A stretch of 64,000 nt of DNA from Archangium lansingense (GTDB lineage Bacteria > Myxococcota > Myxococcia > Myxococcales > Myxococcaceae). The position numbers and the translations under genes were made by a program. The notes below the pieces were generated by a model. The model was not told the DNA's origin, did not search any database, and saw only the letters and a program-made list of their open reading frames with translations. The stretch spans positions 5,518,001 through 5,582,000 of the forward strand of contig NZ_JAPNKA010000001.1 of assembly GCF_026626635.1 (NCBI RefSeq). The letters are read 5' to 3'. This document shows positions 1 to 9,654 of this stretch, one piece after another; positions within the stretch are counted from its first letter, which is position 1; each line of letters begins with the position of its first letter.

Positions 1-120
1 GGATGCTGAAGGGAGCAACGAGGGAAGTGCGCCGGGCCGGAGGAGACGAGGTGCAGCCGCATTGGGGACACGCTGGCCCAGGTGGCCCCTGCGCTGCAGC
101 CAGCTGAGCAGGCCGAGTGG
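1..120 (-). mobile_element. IS91-like transposase 3'-end fragment (copy A)
   Basis: This stretch matches positions 7490-7570, 7639-7674 and 9718-9810 nearly base for base. Read on the minus strand it gives the Pro/Arg-rich tail that elsewhere in the window follows the IS91-family C-terminal segment. No complete transposase is present. The remaining bases up to the hybrid kinase stop (121-228) show nothing recognisable. Confidence 0.55.
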
Positions 121-228
121 GCTGGAACGAGTGCTCACCTTGGCCGGAATACGCACTGCAGGCGTACCAGGCGCATTCCCTGCAGCACAGTGCCAGGCGT
201 GCCTCGAAAGCAGCCCCGGTGCGGTGGG

Positions 229-3200
229 TCATGCGGCCTCCTGGGCAGGGAGATAGGGGAGCTCCAGCGTGAAGGTGGCTCCGTGTCCCATTCCTTTGCT
301 GTGGACCATCAGGGAGCCACCCAGTTCCTGGGCCGCGAGGGCACTGGAGTGCAGGCCGAAGCCATGCCCTCCCGGGCGGGTGGTGAAGCCGTATTGGAAG
401 ATGCGGGTGCGCATCTCCGGTGCGATGCCCATGCCGTTGTCGCGCACCGCGATGTGCAGAGACTCGGCGCTGGTCCGCGCCAGCTTCACGGTGAGAATGC
501 GCTCGGCCGGAGGCATTTCATCCATGGCGTACTTGGCGTTGCTGACCAGGTTGACCAGGATCATCAGCGTCTTGTGCTTGTCGGTGAGCACGGCGGGCAG
601 GGAGTCCAGTTGGCGCACCACCTTCACCTGGTGGCGGGAGAGCCCGGCCGAGTTGATGCGCAGCGCGTCCTCCACCAGCTCCGCCAACGACACGGGTTCG
701 TGTAGCCGGGGTGGGCGGGCATAGTCCTGCTGCACCTTGACGATGTCCCCGATGTGCTCGGTGTAGCGGCCAACGTCTTCGAGCAGCTCGGAGAGCTCCT
801 GGCGCTCGTCGAGCAGGTTCTGACCCAGCTTGCTCAAGAAGGGCAGCAGATTGCGCCCGCGCTCGTCCTGGGAGAGGAAGGTGCCGACATCCGTCTGGTG
901 CTCCTGGAGGAGGGCGGCCACGCGGCCCACATGCTCCAGGCGCATGCGCGCCACCAGAGCCCTGGCGAGCTGGGAGGAGGTGTAGACGCTGTTGAGGACG
1001 TTGCCCACGTTGTGCAGCACGTTGGTGGCGATCTCCGCCATGCCGGCGCGCCGGGCGGACTGAACGAGCTGGTTGTTGACGTCCCTGAGCTGCTGCGAGC
1101 GCTCCTCCACGCGCTTCTCCAGCTCGTCATTGGCGCGGCGCAGGGCGGTCTCGGCGCGCTGGACGTCCGTGTACAGCTGCGCGTTCTCGATGGAGATGGC
1201 GGCCTGCGAGGCGATGTGCCCCAGCAGTATGCTGCGCGCCGGGGTGAAGGCGTTGGTGGCCAGGCTGTTCTCCAGGTAGAGCACCCCGCGGAACTCCTCC
1301 TGGCGCAGCAAGGGCATGCAGAGCACCGAGCGGATTCTGCCCCGCTGGAGCCACTCATCCTCCGAGAAGGGGTGGGGCTGGGATGCATCGCCGATGAGCA
1401 CGCTCTCCCGCGTCCGCCGGACGTAGGAGACGACGGTCCATGGCACGGCGTCCTTGGCCGAGTCGGTGGTGGAGTCCTCTGGTGCGCTACCCGACACGGC
1501 CACCACCGAGAGCTTCTCGCCGCGCGGTAGCAGCAGGGCGCCGCGTTGCGCTCCAGCGTTCTCGATGGCGATGCGCAGCAGCGTGTCCGCCAGGCGCTCG
1601 AGGACGATCTCCCCGGAGATGGCCTGCTGGGCCTTCACCACGGTGAGCGCGTCGATCTGCGCCGAGTCCGTGTCCGTGGCGGTCTCTTCTCCGCGCGTCG
1701 GAGTGATCAGGTGCGGCCACTCGCCCTCCAGGTGCCGGGCCTTCCCGCGAGCTCCCCAGCGCAGCCACGCCTCCTGGGCCTTGCGCGCGTAGGTATCCCC
1801 GATGGTGGGCATCCGACGGTCGAACCAGAAGCGGGCCGCGAGCTCGCTGGCGAGGGCGACATACTGGATGAAGCCGTGCTCGCGCGCCGCCTGGAGTGCC
1901 TCCTCGTAGGCGCGGAACGCCTCGGCATCCCGGCCCATGACGCGCGCCAGCTCCGCGAAGGCCAGTCGCTCGGGGGCGCGGAAGGTCTCGGGGCAAGAGC
2001 CCACCCACTCCAAGAGTTGCTGGTGGTCCTGCTGGATGAGCTCGAGCACCGGGCCTTGCTCCTCGGGCGCCAGCGTGGCGAAGCAGGCGGCCAGGGTCAG
2101 CGCGTGGAAGAGGTGGAAGTCCAGCAACTGGATGTGGCCCGTCGAGGACCAGCTCAGCTCGGCGGCCTTCGCGCCCGCCTCTCGTGCCTCCGCGTACGCG
2201 CCGCTCAGGTAGCGAGCCTGCATCTGGATGATCCAGTACCAGCACCGTGTGATGCTCATGCGCGCGGTCGTCAGCGTGGCCTCGAACGACTCCTCGGAGA
2301 AGTCGTCTCCGCTCAGCGAGCCGAACACGGGCGTGAGGCCCCGCAGCTGCTGCACGTAGCGCTGGGTGAAGTGGACGACGTCCCGCACGTCCAGGAAGCC
2401 GGCCTTGCGCGCGAAGTCCAGGCGCGCCACGGACTCCTGATGGATCTCCTCGAGATCATGCCCCAGGGCCAGGCGATTGGTGACGATGTGGTTGCAGCAA
2501 TAGCCAGCGGTCTGGAAGTCACTGGCCTTGAGCGCGTGATGGAAGGCGCGGCGAATGAAGTCCAGGGCGATGGAGAGCGGCCGCGTGAAGCAGCAGAGCA
2601 TCTCCATGCTGTAGAGCGCCGCGCCGCGGAGGACGGTCAGGTCGTGGCGCTCGACGAACTCGCAGGCGAGCTGGCCGAAGGCGTGCCCCTCCCGGTACCG
2701 CTTGAAGGCGGGCCCCAGCACCACCCCATACGAGGAATAGCCCGAAATGGACGCGGCCGTATTGCCGTGGCGGAGGCTGAGAGAGACGAGCCGGCAGAGG
2801 TGCAGGATGAGCAGGTTGCGGTCCGTGAGGAGCGAGGGGATATACAGGGCGGCCAGCAGGTTCATGGCCGCCTCCATGTCCGGCTCCGTCATCCGGGGCA
2901 GCTCGACGAGGCTCTCGATGGGACGATCTCCCAGCAGCTGCCACACCTCGTCATTGGCGGCCACCACGTCCTCCCAGGTGGGGTGGGCCGGCATGGGCAT
3001 GCCCAGCAGCGCAAGGCCCTCCAAGAGGCTGTCGAGGGCGGGCTGGATTTCACTCGCGGCGATGTGGAGATCGTTCTTCAGGCGGTAGATGGCCACCACC
3101 TCCGTCTGGGTACGTGCCCAGGGCCGCAACTCCTCCACCAGCTGGCGCGCCTCGGTGGCATGGCCACTCATGAACTCGCAGGACGCCTGATCCAGCCGGA

Positions 3201-5529
3201 GCTGGAAGGCGAGCGAGTGGGCCGTCTCCAAGGGATTGCCAGGGAGGAGCTGGAACGCCGTGGCCAGGTAGGCCGCGGCCGCGCGGAACGCGGTCGAGGC
3301 CTGAGCCCGCTTGCCCGCCTCGGCGTTCAGGAGCGCCACACGGTGACGCTCCGTCGAATTGAGGATCAGCTCCACCCCGGCGTTGAGCTGGCTCACCACG
3401 TCGAAGAGCCTCTGCTCGAGCTCCTCGGGAGGCAGTCCCGCCAGGAGCAGGCGGCCGATGCGCAGGTGGACGGCCTTTCGCTCCTCCACGGGGATGAGGG
3501 AGTACCCCGCCTGTTGGATGCGGTCGTGGAGGAAGCGGTACTGCTCGGCGCCGGTGCGGGTGATCAGGCCTTCTTTGAGAGCGGGCTCCAAGCCCCGCTC
3601 CACCTCGGACACTTCTTCCAGGAGTGAGGTGAGGACCAGCAGCCGCAGGGAGAAGCGGTTGCCAACGCACGCCGCCAGCCGCAGCAGGTGCTGCGTCTCG
3701 GTGGGGAGTTGGCGCAGCTTGCCCACCATGAAGTCGACGACGTTGTCGGAGTAGCCCTTCGCGCGGACACCCTCGACATCCCAGCGCCACGAGCCCTGGG
3801 GGGTGCGCGTGAGCAGGCCATCCTGGTTGAGCGTCAGCAGGAACTGCAGGAGGAAGAAGGGGTTGCCGCCCGTCTTCTCCCGGGCCAGCGTCGCCAGCGG
3901 AGCGACAACTCCCTCGTCCGCTCCGGGGAGCGTGTCCGCGATGAGCCGCTGCACCTCCTCGAGGCTCAGCGGCTCCAGCTGGTGTTCCGTCATCCGAGCG
4001 CCGGCCTTGTACAGCTCCGCCAGCGCCATCGCCAGCGGGTGCGAGGGGCTCACCTCGTTGTCGCGGTAGGCGCCGATCCAGAGCACCGGCGGCGTCTCCG
4101 GGTGGGTGAGCAGGTGCTGCAGCAGTTGGAGGCTGGCCTGGTCCGCCCACTGGAGATCATCGAGGAACACCACGAGCGGGTGCTCGACGGTGGCGAACAC
4201 GCCGAGGAACCTGCGGAAGACCTGGTTGAAGCGGGCGTGCGCGTCGGCGTGCGGTAGCGGCGGAGCGGGGGGCTGCTGGCCCACGACGAGCTCCAGCTGA
4301 GGCACTACGTCCACGAGCACCTGGCCCTGGCCTTCCCACGCCTCGTTCAGGTGCTTGCGCCAGCGCGCCAGCTCCTCGTCCGTGCCCGAGAGCAACTGTT
4401 GCGTCAGCCCTCGAATGGCCTGCGCCAGGGTGGAGTAGGGGATGTCCTGGTGGAATTGATCGAACTTGCCACTGAGGAAGAAGCCATGCTGCCGCACCAC
4501 CGGCTTGTGCAGCTCGTGCACCACCGAGGACTTGCCGATGCCCGAGTAGCCGCACACCAGGATGAGCTCCGGCCGGCCATCCCGGATCACCCGCTCGAAG
4601 CTCTGGAGCAGCATGGTCGCCTGCGTGTCGCGCCCGTAGAGCCGCTGCGGGAGCTGGAAGCGCGTGGGCAGATCCTGCATGCCGGGCACGAAGTCTTCCG
4701 GCGCTCCCCGCAGCAGTGACTCCCGGCACCGCTCGAGATCCGCCCGCAACCCCTCGGCGCTCTGGTAGCGCTCCTCCGCCACCTTCGCCAGCAGCTTGAG
4801 CACGATGGCGGACAGCACTGGGGGCAGTTCCTTCACCCGCTCGATGGGCGGCTGCGGTGCCTGCGCCATGTGGGCATGAATCCATTCGAGTGCATCCCGC
4901 CCATGGAAGGGGCGGCTGCCCGTCAGCAACTCGTAGAGGGTGATGCCCAGCGAGTAGAGGTCGGTGCGGTGGTCCACCGAGCGGTTCATGCGCCCGGTCT
5001 GCTCCGGAGACATGTACTGCAGCGTCCCTTCGAGCAACGAGCCGTGCAGCGCATCCACATGCTCGATGAGCTGGAGGCTGGCGGTGCCGAAGTCGATCAG
5101 CCGCGTCTCACCCGAGGGCATGACGATGATGTTGGAAGGCTTGATGTCCTTGTGAACGATGCCGCGCTGGTGGAGCTCCGCGACGATCGACGCCAGGGCG
5201 ATGCCCAGCTCCAGAACGCGAGGCACCCCGAGCGGCCTGCCGGTGAGCTGGGACAGCGGGATGCCCTCGATTTCCTCCAGCAGCAGCACCGGCCGGTCCT
5301 GGAGTTGCTCGCACGCATGAACGCGCGGGACTCCCCGTACGTCCTGGATTCGCTGGAGGATCCCGAATTCGCGGCGGTAGCGCTCCCGTTCGCGAGGGCC
5401 TGGGGAGGAGGCCAGCGGGGTTTTGAGAATGAGCGGTAGGCCGTCGGCATCGCGCACCGCATGAAACAGCATGTTGGTGTCAGTGGCCTGAATGGCCCCT
5501 CGAAGAGTGTATCCAGGGATGTTGAGCAT
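229..5529 (-). CDS. Trifunctional Ser/Thr kinase / AAA ATPase / GAF sensor histidine kinase
   Basis: A 1766-residue cytoplasmic signalling hybrid. The N-terminus (about 5-265) is a Ser/Thr kinase domain with catalytic loop HKDIKPSN and IDFG, but a degenerate glycine loop. A STAND/AAA module follows (about 300-600) with Walker A GYSGIGKSS and Walker B VVFLDDLQWAD. A long helical repeat region (about 700-1230) leads to a GAF domain (about 1270-1420). The C-terminus is a histidine kinase with phosphoacceptor motif VLHNVGN, N box LVSNAKYAMD and G boxes DNGMGIAP and GFGLHSSA. The order and length fit the known trifunctional family common in myxobacteria and cyanobacteria. No receiver domain is visible here or next door, so a partner response regulator must lie elsewhere. 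The start at 5529 lacks an obvious Shine-Dalgarno sequence. Confidence 0.93.
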   Translation of the reverse strand: MLNIPGYTLRGAIQATDTNMLFHAVRDADGLPLILKTPLASSPGPRERERYRREFGILQRIQDVRGVPRVHACEQLQDRPVLLLEEIEGIPLSQLTGRPLGVPRVLELGIALASIVAELHQRGIVHKDIKPSNIIVMPSGETRLIDFGTASLQLIEHVDALHGSLLEGTLQYMSPEQTGRMNRSVDHRTDLYSLGITLYELLTGSRPFHGRDALEWIHAHMAQAPQPPIERVKELPPVLSAIVLKLLAKVAEERYQSAEGLRADLERCRESLLRGAPEDFVPGMQDLPTRFQLPQRLYGRDTQATMLLQSFERVIRDGRPELILVCGYSGIGKSSVVHELHKPVVRQHGFFLSGKFDQFHQDIPYSTLAQAIRGLTQQLLSGTDEELARWRKHLNEAWEGQGQVLVDVVPQLELVVGQQPPAPPLPHADAHARFNQVFRRFLGVFATVEHPLVVFLDDLQWADQASLQLLQHLLTHPETPPVLWIGAYRDNEVSPSHPLAMALAELYKAGARMTEHQLEPLSLEEVQRLIADTLPGADEGVVAPLATLAREKTGGNPFFLLQFLLTLNQDGLLTRTPQGSWRWDVEGVRAKGYSDNVVDFMVGKLRQLPTETQHLLRLAACVGNRFSLRLLVLTSLLEEVSEVERGLEPALKEGLITRTGAEQYRFLHDRIQQAGYSLIPVEERKAVHLRIGRLLLAGLPPEELEQRLFDVVSQLNAGVELILNSTERHRVALLNAEAGKRAQASTAFRAAAAYLATAFQLLPGNPLETAHSLAFQLRLDQASCEFMSGHATEARQLVEELRPWARTQTEVVAIYRLKNDLHIAASEIQPALDSLLEGLALLGMPMPAHPTWEDVVAANDEVWQLLGDRPIESLVELPRMTEPDMEAAMNLLAALYIPSLLTDRNLLILHLCRLVSLSLRHGNTAASISGYSSYGVVLGPAFKRYREGHAFGQLACEFVERHDLTVLRGAALYSMEMLCCFTRPLSIALDFIRRAFHHALKASDFQTAGYCCNHIVTNRLALGHDLEEIHQESVARLDFARKAGFLDVRDVVHFTQRYVQQLRGLTPVFGSLSGDDFSEESFEATLTTARMSITRCWYWIIQMQARYLSGAYAEAREAGAKAAELSWSSTGHIQLLDFHLFHALTLAACFATLAPEEQGPVLELIQQDHQQLLEWVGSCPETFRAPERLAFAELARVMGRDAEAFRAYEEALQAAREHGFIQYVALASELAARFWFDRRMPTIGDTYARKAQEAWLRWGARGKARHLEGEWPHLITPTRGEETATDTDSAQIDALTVVKAQQAISGEIVLERLADTLLRIAIENAGAQRGALLLPRGEKLSVVAVSGSAPEDSTTDSAKDAVPWTVVSYVRRTRESVLIGDASQPHPFSEDEWLQRGRIRSVLCMPLLRQEEFRGVLYLENSLATNAFTPARSILLGHIASQAAISIENAQLYTDVQRAETALRRANDELEKRVEERSQQLRDVNNQLVQSARRAGMAEIATNVLHNVGNVLNSVYTSSQLARALVARMRLEHVGRVAALLQEHQTDVGTFLSQDERGRNLLPFLSKLGQNLLDERQELSELLEDVGRYTEHIGDIVKVQQDYARPPRLHEPVSLAELVEDALRINSAGLSRHQVKVVRQLDSLPAVLTDKHKTLMILVNLVSNAKYAMDEMPPAERILTVKLARTSAESLHIAVRDNGMGIAPEMRTRIFQYGFTTRPGGHGFGLHSSALAAQELGGSLMVHSKGMGHGATFTLELPYLPAQEAA

Positions 5530-5682
5530 AGGGGGGCGGCCAGGGGGCGGTCAGTGAACGTTCCGGCGGGAGTACTTCTCATTGTAGAGCGTCAGCAGGC
5601 TGCTCTCGTACTCAGGTACTCAACGCCCGGGGAACGGTCGAGATAGGTATACTCGCTGGATACTTCCATGAGCACGATCGGC

Positions 5683-5765
5683 GTATAGGCGGGAAGGGGG
5701 CCGAGTTGAGGGAGAGGGCAGGGGTCGTGGAGGGGCCGAGTGGGCAGGGACAGGTGCTCCAGAGT
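5683..5765 (-). mobile_element. IS91-like transposase 3'-end fragment (copy B)
   Basis: The minus strand encodes LEHLSLPTRP followed, after a short deletion, by the PLPAYTP tail. Both are shared with the fragments at 7427-7732 and 9655-10021. It lies in the 271-bp gap between the divergently transcribed hybrid kinase and the hydrolase gene at 5801. Nothing else was seen in the gap. Confidence 0.5.
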
Positions 5766-5800
5766 CGACAGACCTGCCTTCAACTGCTAGCCGGGGCCGC

Positions 5801-7219
5801 ATGCGCTCAAGCACCCAGGCCCTCCTATTCCTGCCCGCCCTCGTGTTCTCCGCGGGCTGCGCGACCCCCCAGGCCGCGCGCTCCACCGACACCTATGTCC
5901 AGACCGTCCTGGAGAAGAACCATGTCCCCGGCGCGGCCGTGGCCGTCGTCCGCGACGGACACCTCGAGAAGCTCTCCACGTACGGCCTCGCGGACCTGGA
6001 AGACGGGGCGAAGAGTGAAGCGGACACCGCGTTCCAACTCGCCTCCGCCACGAAGGTCTTCACCGGCACGCTGGTGATGCTGCTGGTGCAGGAGGGGAAG
6101 CTTGGCCTGGACGAGCCGCTCTCGAAGTACCTGCCCGACGCACCCGAGACGTGGAAGGGCATCACCGTGCGGCACCTCGCCGCCCACACGTCGGGCGTGA
6201 CCTCGGGCCTGAAGGAAGGCTCCGAAGAGCAGACGAACAGCAACGCCTCGGTCGCCGAGCGGTACGAAGCCGCCCGGAAGGGGCCCCTGGAGTACACGCC
6301 TGGTGAGCGCAGCGCGTATGGACTCACGGACTTCGTCGTGCTCACCCATGTCCTGGAGAAGGTGACGGGTCAGGGCTTCGAGGAGCTGCTGCGCAGCCGC
6401 CTTTTCGAGCCGCTCGGATTCACGTGCACGCGCTACGAGCACGCGCGGCAGCAGGGGCTGATACGCATCGCCGATGTCATCCCGCGCCGGGCCACCACCT
6501 ACCGTTACGTGGACGGCGCGCAGCGTCGCTCCTGGTTCCTCTACCCGCCCCACACCTATTCCGCGGGCGGAGTGTTCTCCTGTGTGAAGGATCTCGCCCG
6601 TTGGGCCGTGGCCATGGACCAGGGCACGCTGCTGAGCCCCGAATCACAGCGTGAGGCCGCCACGGCCTTCAAGCTGAACGACGGCCGCGAGGGTGACTTC
6701 GGCGTGGCCTTCACCCACGGCACGCTGCGGGGATTGAAGACGTTCGGGCATTCCGGGGGCGGTGCGTTGGGGGACGTGCTGCGCGTTCCGGAGAAGAAGC
6801 TGACGGTCATCGTCCTGGCGAACGCGATGGGACTGCTACCCATGCTGGCGCCCGTCGTCGCGAGCCACTACCTGCCGCCGCTGCCGGAGCTGGATGCACC
6901 GGGCATCCCGGACGCGGAGCCGGCCCTGATGGCGGTGCACCGCGGAGCCATGGAAGGCCTGTTCAACGGCACGCTCGACGCCGCCGCCTTCGCGCCGAGC
7001 GCCCAGCAGGAGCTGCTGCCCATCCTCCAGGGATTCGGAACCCCGGGCAACGCGCTCCTGCCGCCGCTGCGCCGATTGATGCTGCTCGAGGACCAGCAGG
7101 ACGGCGACAAGCGCAAGCGCGTCTATCGCGCGGTGTACGGCACGGATGTCTCGCTGAAGTGGACCTTCCGCATGGAGCCGGCGGGGAAGATTCTCGACCT
7201 GGAATACGCGTGGGAATGA
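5801..7219 (+). CDS. Serine hydrolase of the beta-lactamase / penicillin-binding fold, lipoprotein
   Basis: A 472-residue exported protein. The N-terminus is a lipoprotein signal with lipobox FSAGC at about residues 16-20. The catalytic Ser-x-x-Lys is in ASATKVF (about 87-93), the second motif is probably the Tyr in SAYGLTD (about 168), and the third motif is GHSGGG (about 313). This is the class C beta-lactamase/esterase/D-peptidase fold (Pfam Beta-lactamase). An extra C-terminal domain of about 100 residues is present. Substrate cannot be told from sequence: esterase, D-aminopeptidase or drug hydrolase are all possible. The gene begins about 35 bp after an IS91-like remnant, so its upstream region has been rearranged. 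Confidence 0.88.
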   Translation: MRSSTQALLFLPALVFSAGCATPQAARSTDTYVQTVLEKNHVPGAAVAVVRDGHLEKLSTYGLADLEDGAKSEADTAFQLASATKVFTGTLVMLLVQEGKLGLDEPLSKYLPDAPETWKGITVRHLAAHTSGVTSGLKEGSEEQTNSNASVAERYEAARKGPLEYTPGERSAYGLTDFVVLTHVLEKVTGQGFEELLRSRLFEPLGFTCTRYEHARQQGLIRIADVIPRRATTYRYVDGAQRRSWFLYPPHTYSAGGVFSCVKDLARWAVAMDQGTLLSPESQREAATAFKLNDGREGDFGVAFTHGTLRGLKTFGHSGGGALGDVLRVPEKKLTVIVLANAMGLLPMLAPVVASHYLPPLPELDAPGIPDAEPALMAVHRGAMEGLFNGTLDAAAFAPSAQQELLPILQGFGTPGNALLPPLRRLMLLEDQQDGDKRKRVYRAVYGTDVSLKWTFRMEPAGKILDLEYAWE

Positions 7220-7231
7220 CGGACGGCCGCG

Positions 7232-7426
7232 TCACTTCTCGCGCAACGGCTTCAACGCCCCACCCCAGGCGATGACCTGGTCGAGCATGGCCTGGACGGA
7301 CTTCTCGTGGTGGGGCACGGGCGTGAAGGTGGTGTAGTTCTCGAAGTCGGTGCGAAGCGAGAGCATGACCTGGGCGCGCACGTCGGCGACCTGCAGCTCG
7401 CCCATGACCAGACGCAGCTGCGCATA
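7232..7426 (-). pseudogene. C-terminal fragment of an NAD(P)H-dependent FMN reductase
   Basis: About 62 residues from QLRLVMGELQ to the stop after GGALKPLREK resemble the last helix-strand-helix of NADPH-dependent FMN reductase-type flavoproteins. The reading frame upstream continues directly into IS91-like sequence (ending LPAYA at the junction), so the flavin-binding N-terminal two thirds are missing. This is a decapitated gene created at the edge of the repeat. It is convergent with the hydrolase gene that ends at 7219. Confidence 0.6.
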
Positions 7427-7732
7427 GGCGGGAAGGGGGCCGTGTGGAGGGAGAGGGCGGAGCCGAGGGGTCGAGGAGGGCTGCTGACGGGAGCAACGAG
7501 GGAAGTGCGCCGGGCCGGTGGAGAGGAGGTGCAGCCGCATTGGGGACACGCTGACCCAGGTGGCCCCCAGGGGGAGGACGCAGGGGAGTGGGCGTGGGGC
7601 AGCGTGACTGCCCGAGACTCAACACCACGCGTGCTGAGGTGGCCCCTGCGCTGCAGCCAGCTGAGCAGGCCGCGTGGGCAGGGACAGGTGCTCCAGAATG
7701 GCGCGCACGGCGTTGGGTGCCGTCAGGTACGC
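7427..7732 (-). mobile_element. IS91-like transposase 3'-end fragments (copy C, rearranged)
   Basis: Two pieces are present. Positions 7619-7732 encode AYLTAPNAVRAILEHLSLPT followed by RPAQLAAAQGPPQ, the typical end of IS91/IS801-type (Y2) transposases. Positions 7427-7570 carry the downstream Pro-rich tail shared with copies A and D. Between them is about 50 bp of unmatched sequence. The catalytic tyrosines are not present anywhere in the window. Confidence 0.6.
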
Positions 7733-7912
7733 CACTACCAGGCTCATGCGGTCAACGACATCGGAGAACAGCAACTCGCGCTCAAACTGCCGGCCTCGGT
7801 GCTCATGGAACGCCGCATCGACCCACGCCGCGTCACAGGCGCGTTCCATCACCACCCGGGCCATGACGGAGGGGGCGCGCAGAGCCTCGCTGAAGCGATG
7901 CGGCTTGTGAGG
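7733..7912 (-). pseudogene. N-terminal fragment of an IS4-family transposase
   Basis: Read on the minus strand, this encodes ERACDAAWVDAAFHEHRGRQ followed by FERELLFSDVVDRMSLVV. That matches the N-terminal region of IS4-family DDE transposases, which begins with a divergent helical domain before the first Asp. The frame then runs without a stop into the IS91-like tail at 7732, making a chimeric open frame of two unrelated transposases. No catalytic residues remain. Confidence 0.5.
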
Positions 7913-7954
7913 AAGAGAGGGAGTGGGCTCCCTTCCTTCCCAGGACTTCAGCGA

Positions 7955-9466
7955 CTACGGGCTGAACATGCCGGTGAGCACGCTGGCGCGGCCTCGAGGC
8001 AGCGAGCGCTTGTACGGGCTCGTCGCGAGGTCCGAGCCGGGCTGGTACCAGCTCTGGATCTCCGCGAAGTACGTCTGGCCCGCCTGCAGCACGTCCGGGG
8101 GCAGGTACACGCTCTGGAGATCCGTGTGCAGCACCGCCACGCGCGTCGCGGTGGTGGAACCGTTGCTCGCGCCTAGCCGGTAGATGTTCACCACGTAGTT
8201 CGTGGCCGTGCCGACCAGCGGCTTCGACCAGCGCAGCGAGGCGTCGGTCCCCACGCCCGTGAGGTTCTGGAACGCGCCGCGCGTGTTCACCTGGGGCGCC
8301 TGCACCGGCCCGACGAGGGGCTGCACGGGCGCGGCGGTGAACGCGCTCGCCTCTTGATCCACGCGGATGTCCACGCTCATGGTGTAGGGCGTCGCGGTTC
8401 CCAGCGCGTAGCTCTTCGTGAAGCCCGCGGCGGCGAGCGCCACCTTCTGCCACGTCGCCGGGAGCGGGTTGTTGTAGGTCATGCTCCCCGTGACGATGTC
8501 GGTCCGCTGCGCGTCAGGATTGAGCGTCACGAGCAGTGGCGGCCCGCTGATGGACGCGAGCGCCGAGCTCAGCGCGGCCGGCCGGGCGGACATCCAGATC
8601 TCGTTGTACGTGCTGACCGCGCCCGGGTTCACCTGGGTGCGCATGGCCTCGAAGGCCGAGCGTCTCCAGTCCACCGCGAAGGTGCCTGTCGCGACGGGCT
8701 GGGTGAAGGTGCCGCTGACGGTGACGGGCTGGCCCTCCACCTGCGCCATGCTCGTGTCGAGCACCTTGTGCATCGCGTGGTAGGGCACTCCATTCGCGCT
8801 CGTCTGCAACCGCATCTGCGCCAGCGAGAACACATCCCCGAGGCCGCTGTCGAGCAGCACCGGGTTGAGCATGTTGGCGTAATCGAAGCTCAGCCCGGAG
8901 AGCGACGTGGCGCCCGCCAGGGGGAGCCCCGTGGCGCTGCCGTCGATGTAGCCGAACGCGCCCGGGTTCAACGAATACATGTCCAGGAAGTCCCCCGGCT
9001 GCCAGGGAGACAGGCTGGTGGCGGACACCGTCACGGGGGTAGGCAGCGAGGCGAAGGTGCCATCGCGGCCCCACTCCGTGGAGCCCAGATCGAACGCGCG
9101 GCCGGTGCTCACCAGGTAGCGCGAGCCCAGCTTCAGGTAGATGCGGCCGGAAGGGACGTTCGGCACGGAGATGGTGCCGTCCGCAGAGCCCGTGCCCGGA
9201 TAGGCCGTGAACGCCCCGGTCGTTGAGTCCCGCATGTATGCCACCACCGACGTGGCGGACTGGTCGTTTGGCTTCGTCTCGTTGCCCGACGTGGCGACGA
9301 AGGTCACCGGGCTGGTGCCGGTGACATGGGTGATCAGACCTTGGGTGACCTGAGAGGCCGTGTCCGCCGACACGGAGGAGTCCACCGCCTCGGCCTCGTC
9401 GAGACCCGCGCAGCCGACCCCTGTCATGCCGACCAGAAGCCCGAGGGTAATCAATGAATTATGCAT
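7955..9466 (-). CDS. Secreted lipoprotein with a C-terminal fibronectin-III-like domain, function unknown
   Basis: 503 residues. The start at 9466 places the signal MHNSLITLGLLVGMTGVGC directly at the N-terminus; a longer in-frame start at 9511 would put 15 non-signal residues in front. A lipobox-like GVGC is followed by a short acidic stretch. The body is beta-rich and Ser/Thr/Gly-rich. The last about 100 residues (RGAFQNLTGVGTDASLRW onward, ending near TYFAEIQSWYQPGSD) have the layout of a fibronectin type III domain. No catalytic motif is visible. It resembles the large lineage-specific lipoproteins of myxobacteria, and its role is unknown. Confidence 0.75.
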   Translation of the reverse strand: MHNSLITLGLLVGMTGVGCAGLDEAEAVDSSVSADTASQVTQGLITHVTGTSPVTFVATSGNETKPNDQSATSVVAYMRDSTTGAFTAYPGTGSADGTISVPNVPSGRIYLKLGSRYLVSTGRAFDLGSTEWGRDGTFASLPTPVTVSATSLSPWQPGDFLDMYSLNPGAFGYIDGSATGLPLAGATSLSGLSFDYANMLNPVLLDSGLGDVFSLAQMRLQTSANGVPYHAMHKVLDTSMAQVEGQPVTVSGTFTQPVATGTFAVDWRRSAFEAMRTQVNPGAVSTYNEIWMSARPAALSSALASISGPPLLVTLNPDAQRTDIVTGSMTYNNPLPATWQKVALAAAGFTKSYALGTATPYTMSVDIRVDQEASAFTAAPVQPLVGPVQAPQVNTRGAFQNLTGVGTDASLRWSKPLVGTATNYVVNIYRLGASNGSTTATRVAVLHTDLQSVYLPPDVLQAGQTYFAEIQSWYQPGSDLATSPYKRSLPRGRASVLTGMFSP

Positions 9467-9654
9467 TGTGAGTGCAACCCTTTCGGCGACGCCCTGAATG
9501 GCGCCGCGCAAGGAGATTCATACCGGGTTGGTCTGACATTTCCGGGAGCGCTTCGATTTCAACTTTCCCTCGAGGGCTGTGAAAGCAAACGCGCTTGTCG
9601 GTGGGTGAGCCCGGCAACGGCCTCCGTAAGCCTGGCGCCATCCTCCTGGTGACT

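Noticed and set aside
1546..3627. Long plus-strand open frame opposite the hybrid kinase gene
   Set aside because: It lies entirely antisense to a gene with clear kinase, ATPase and GAF motifs. Long shadow frames are expected in DNA this rich in G and C.
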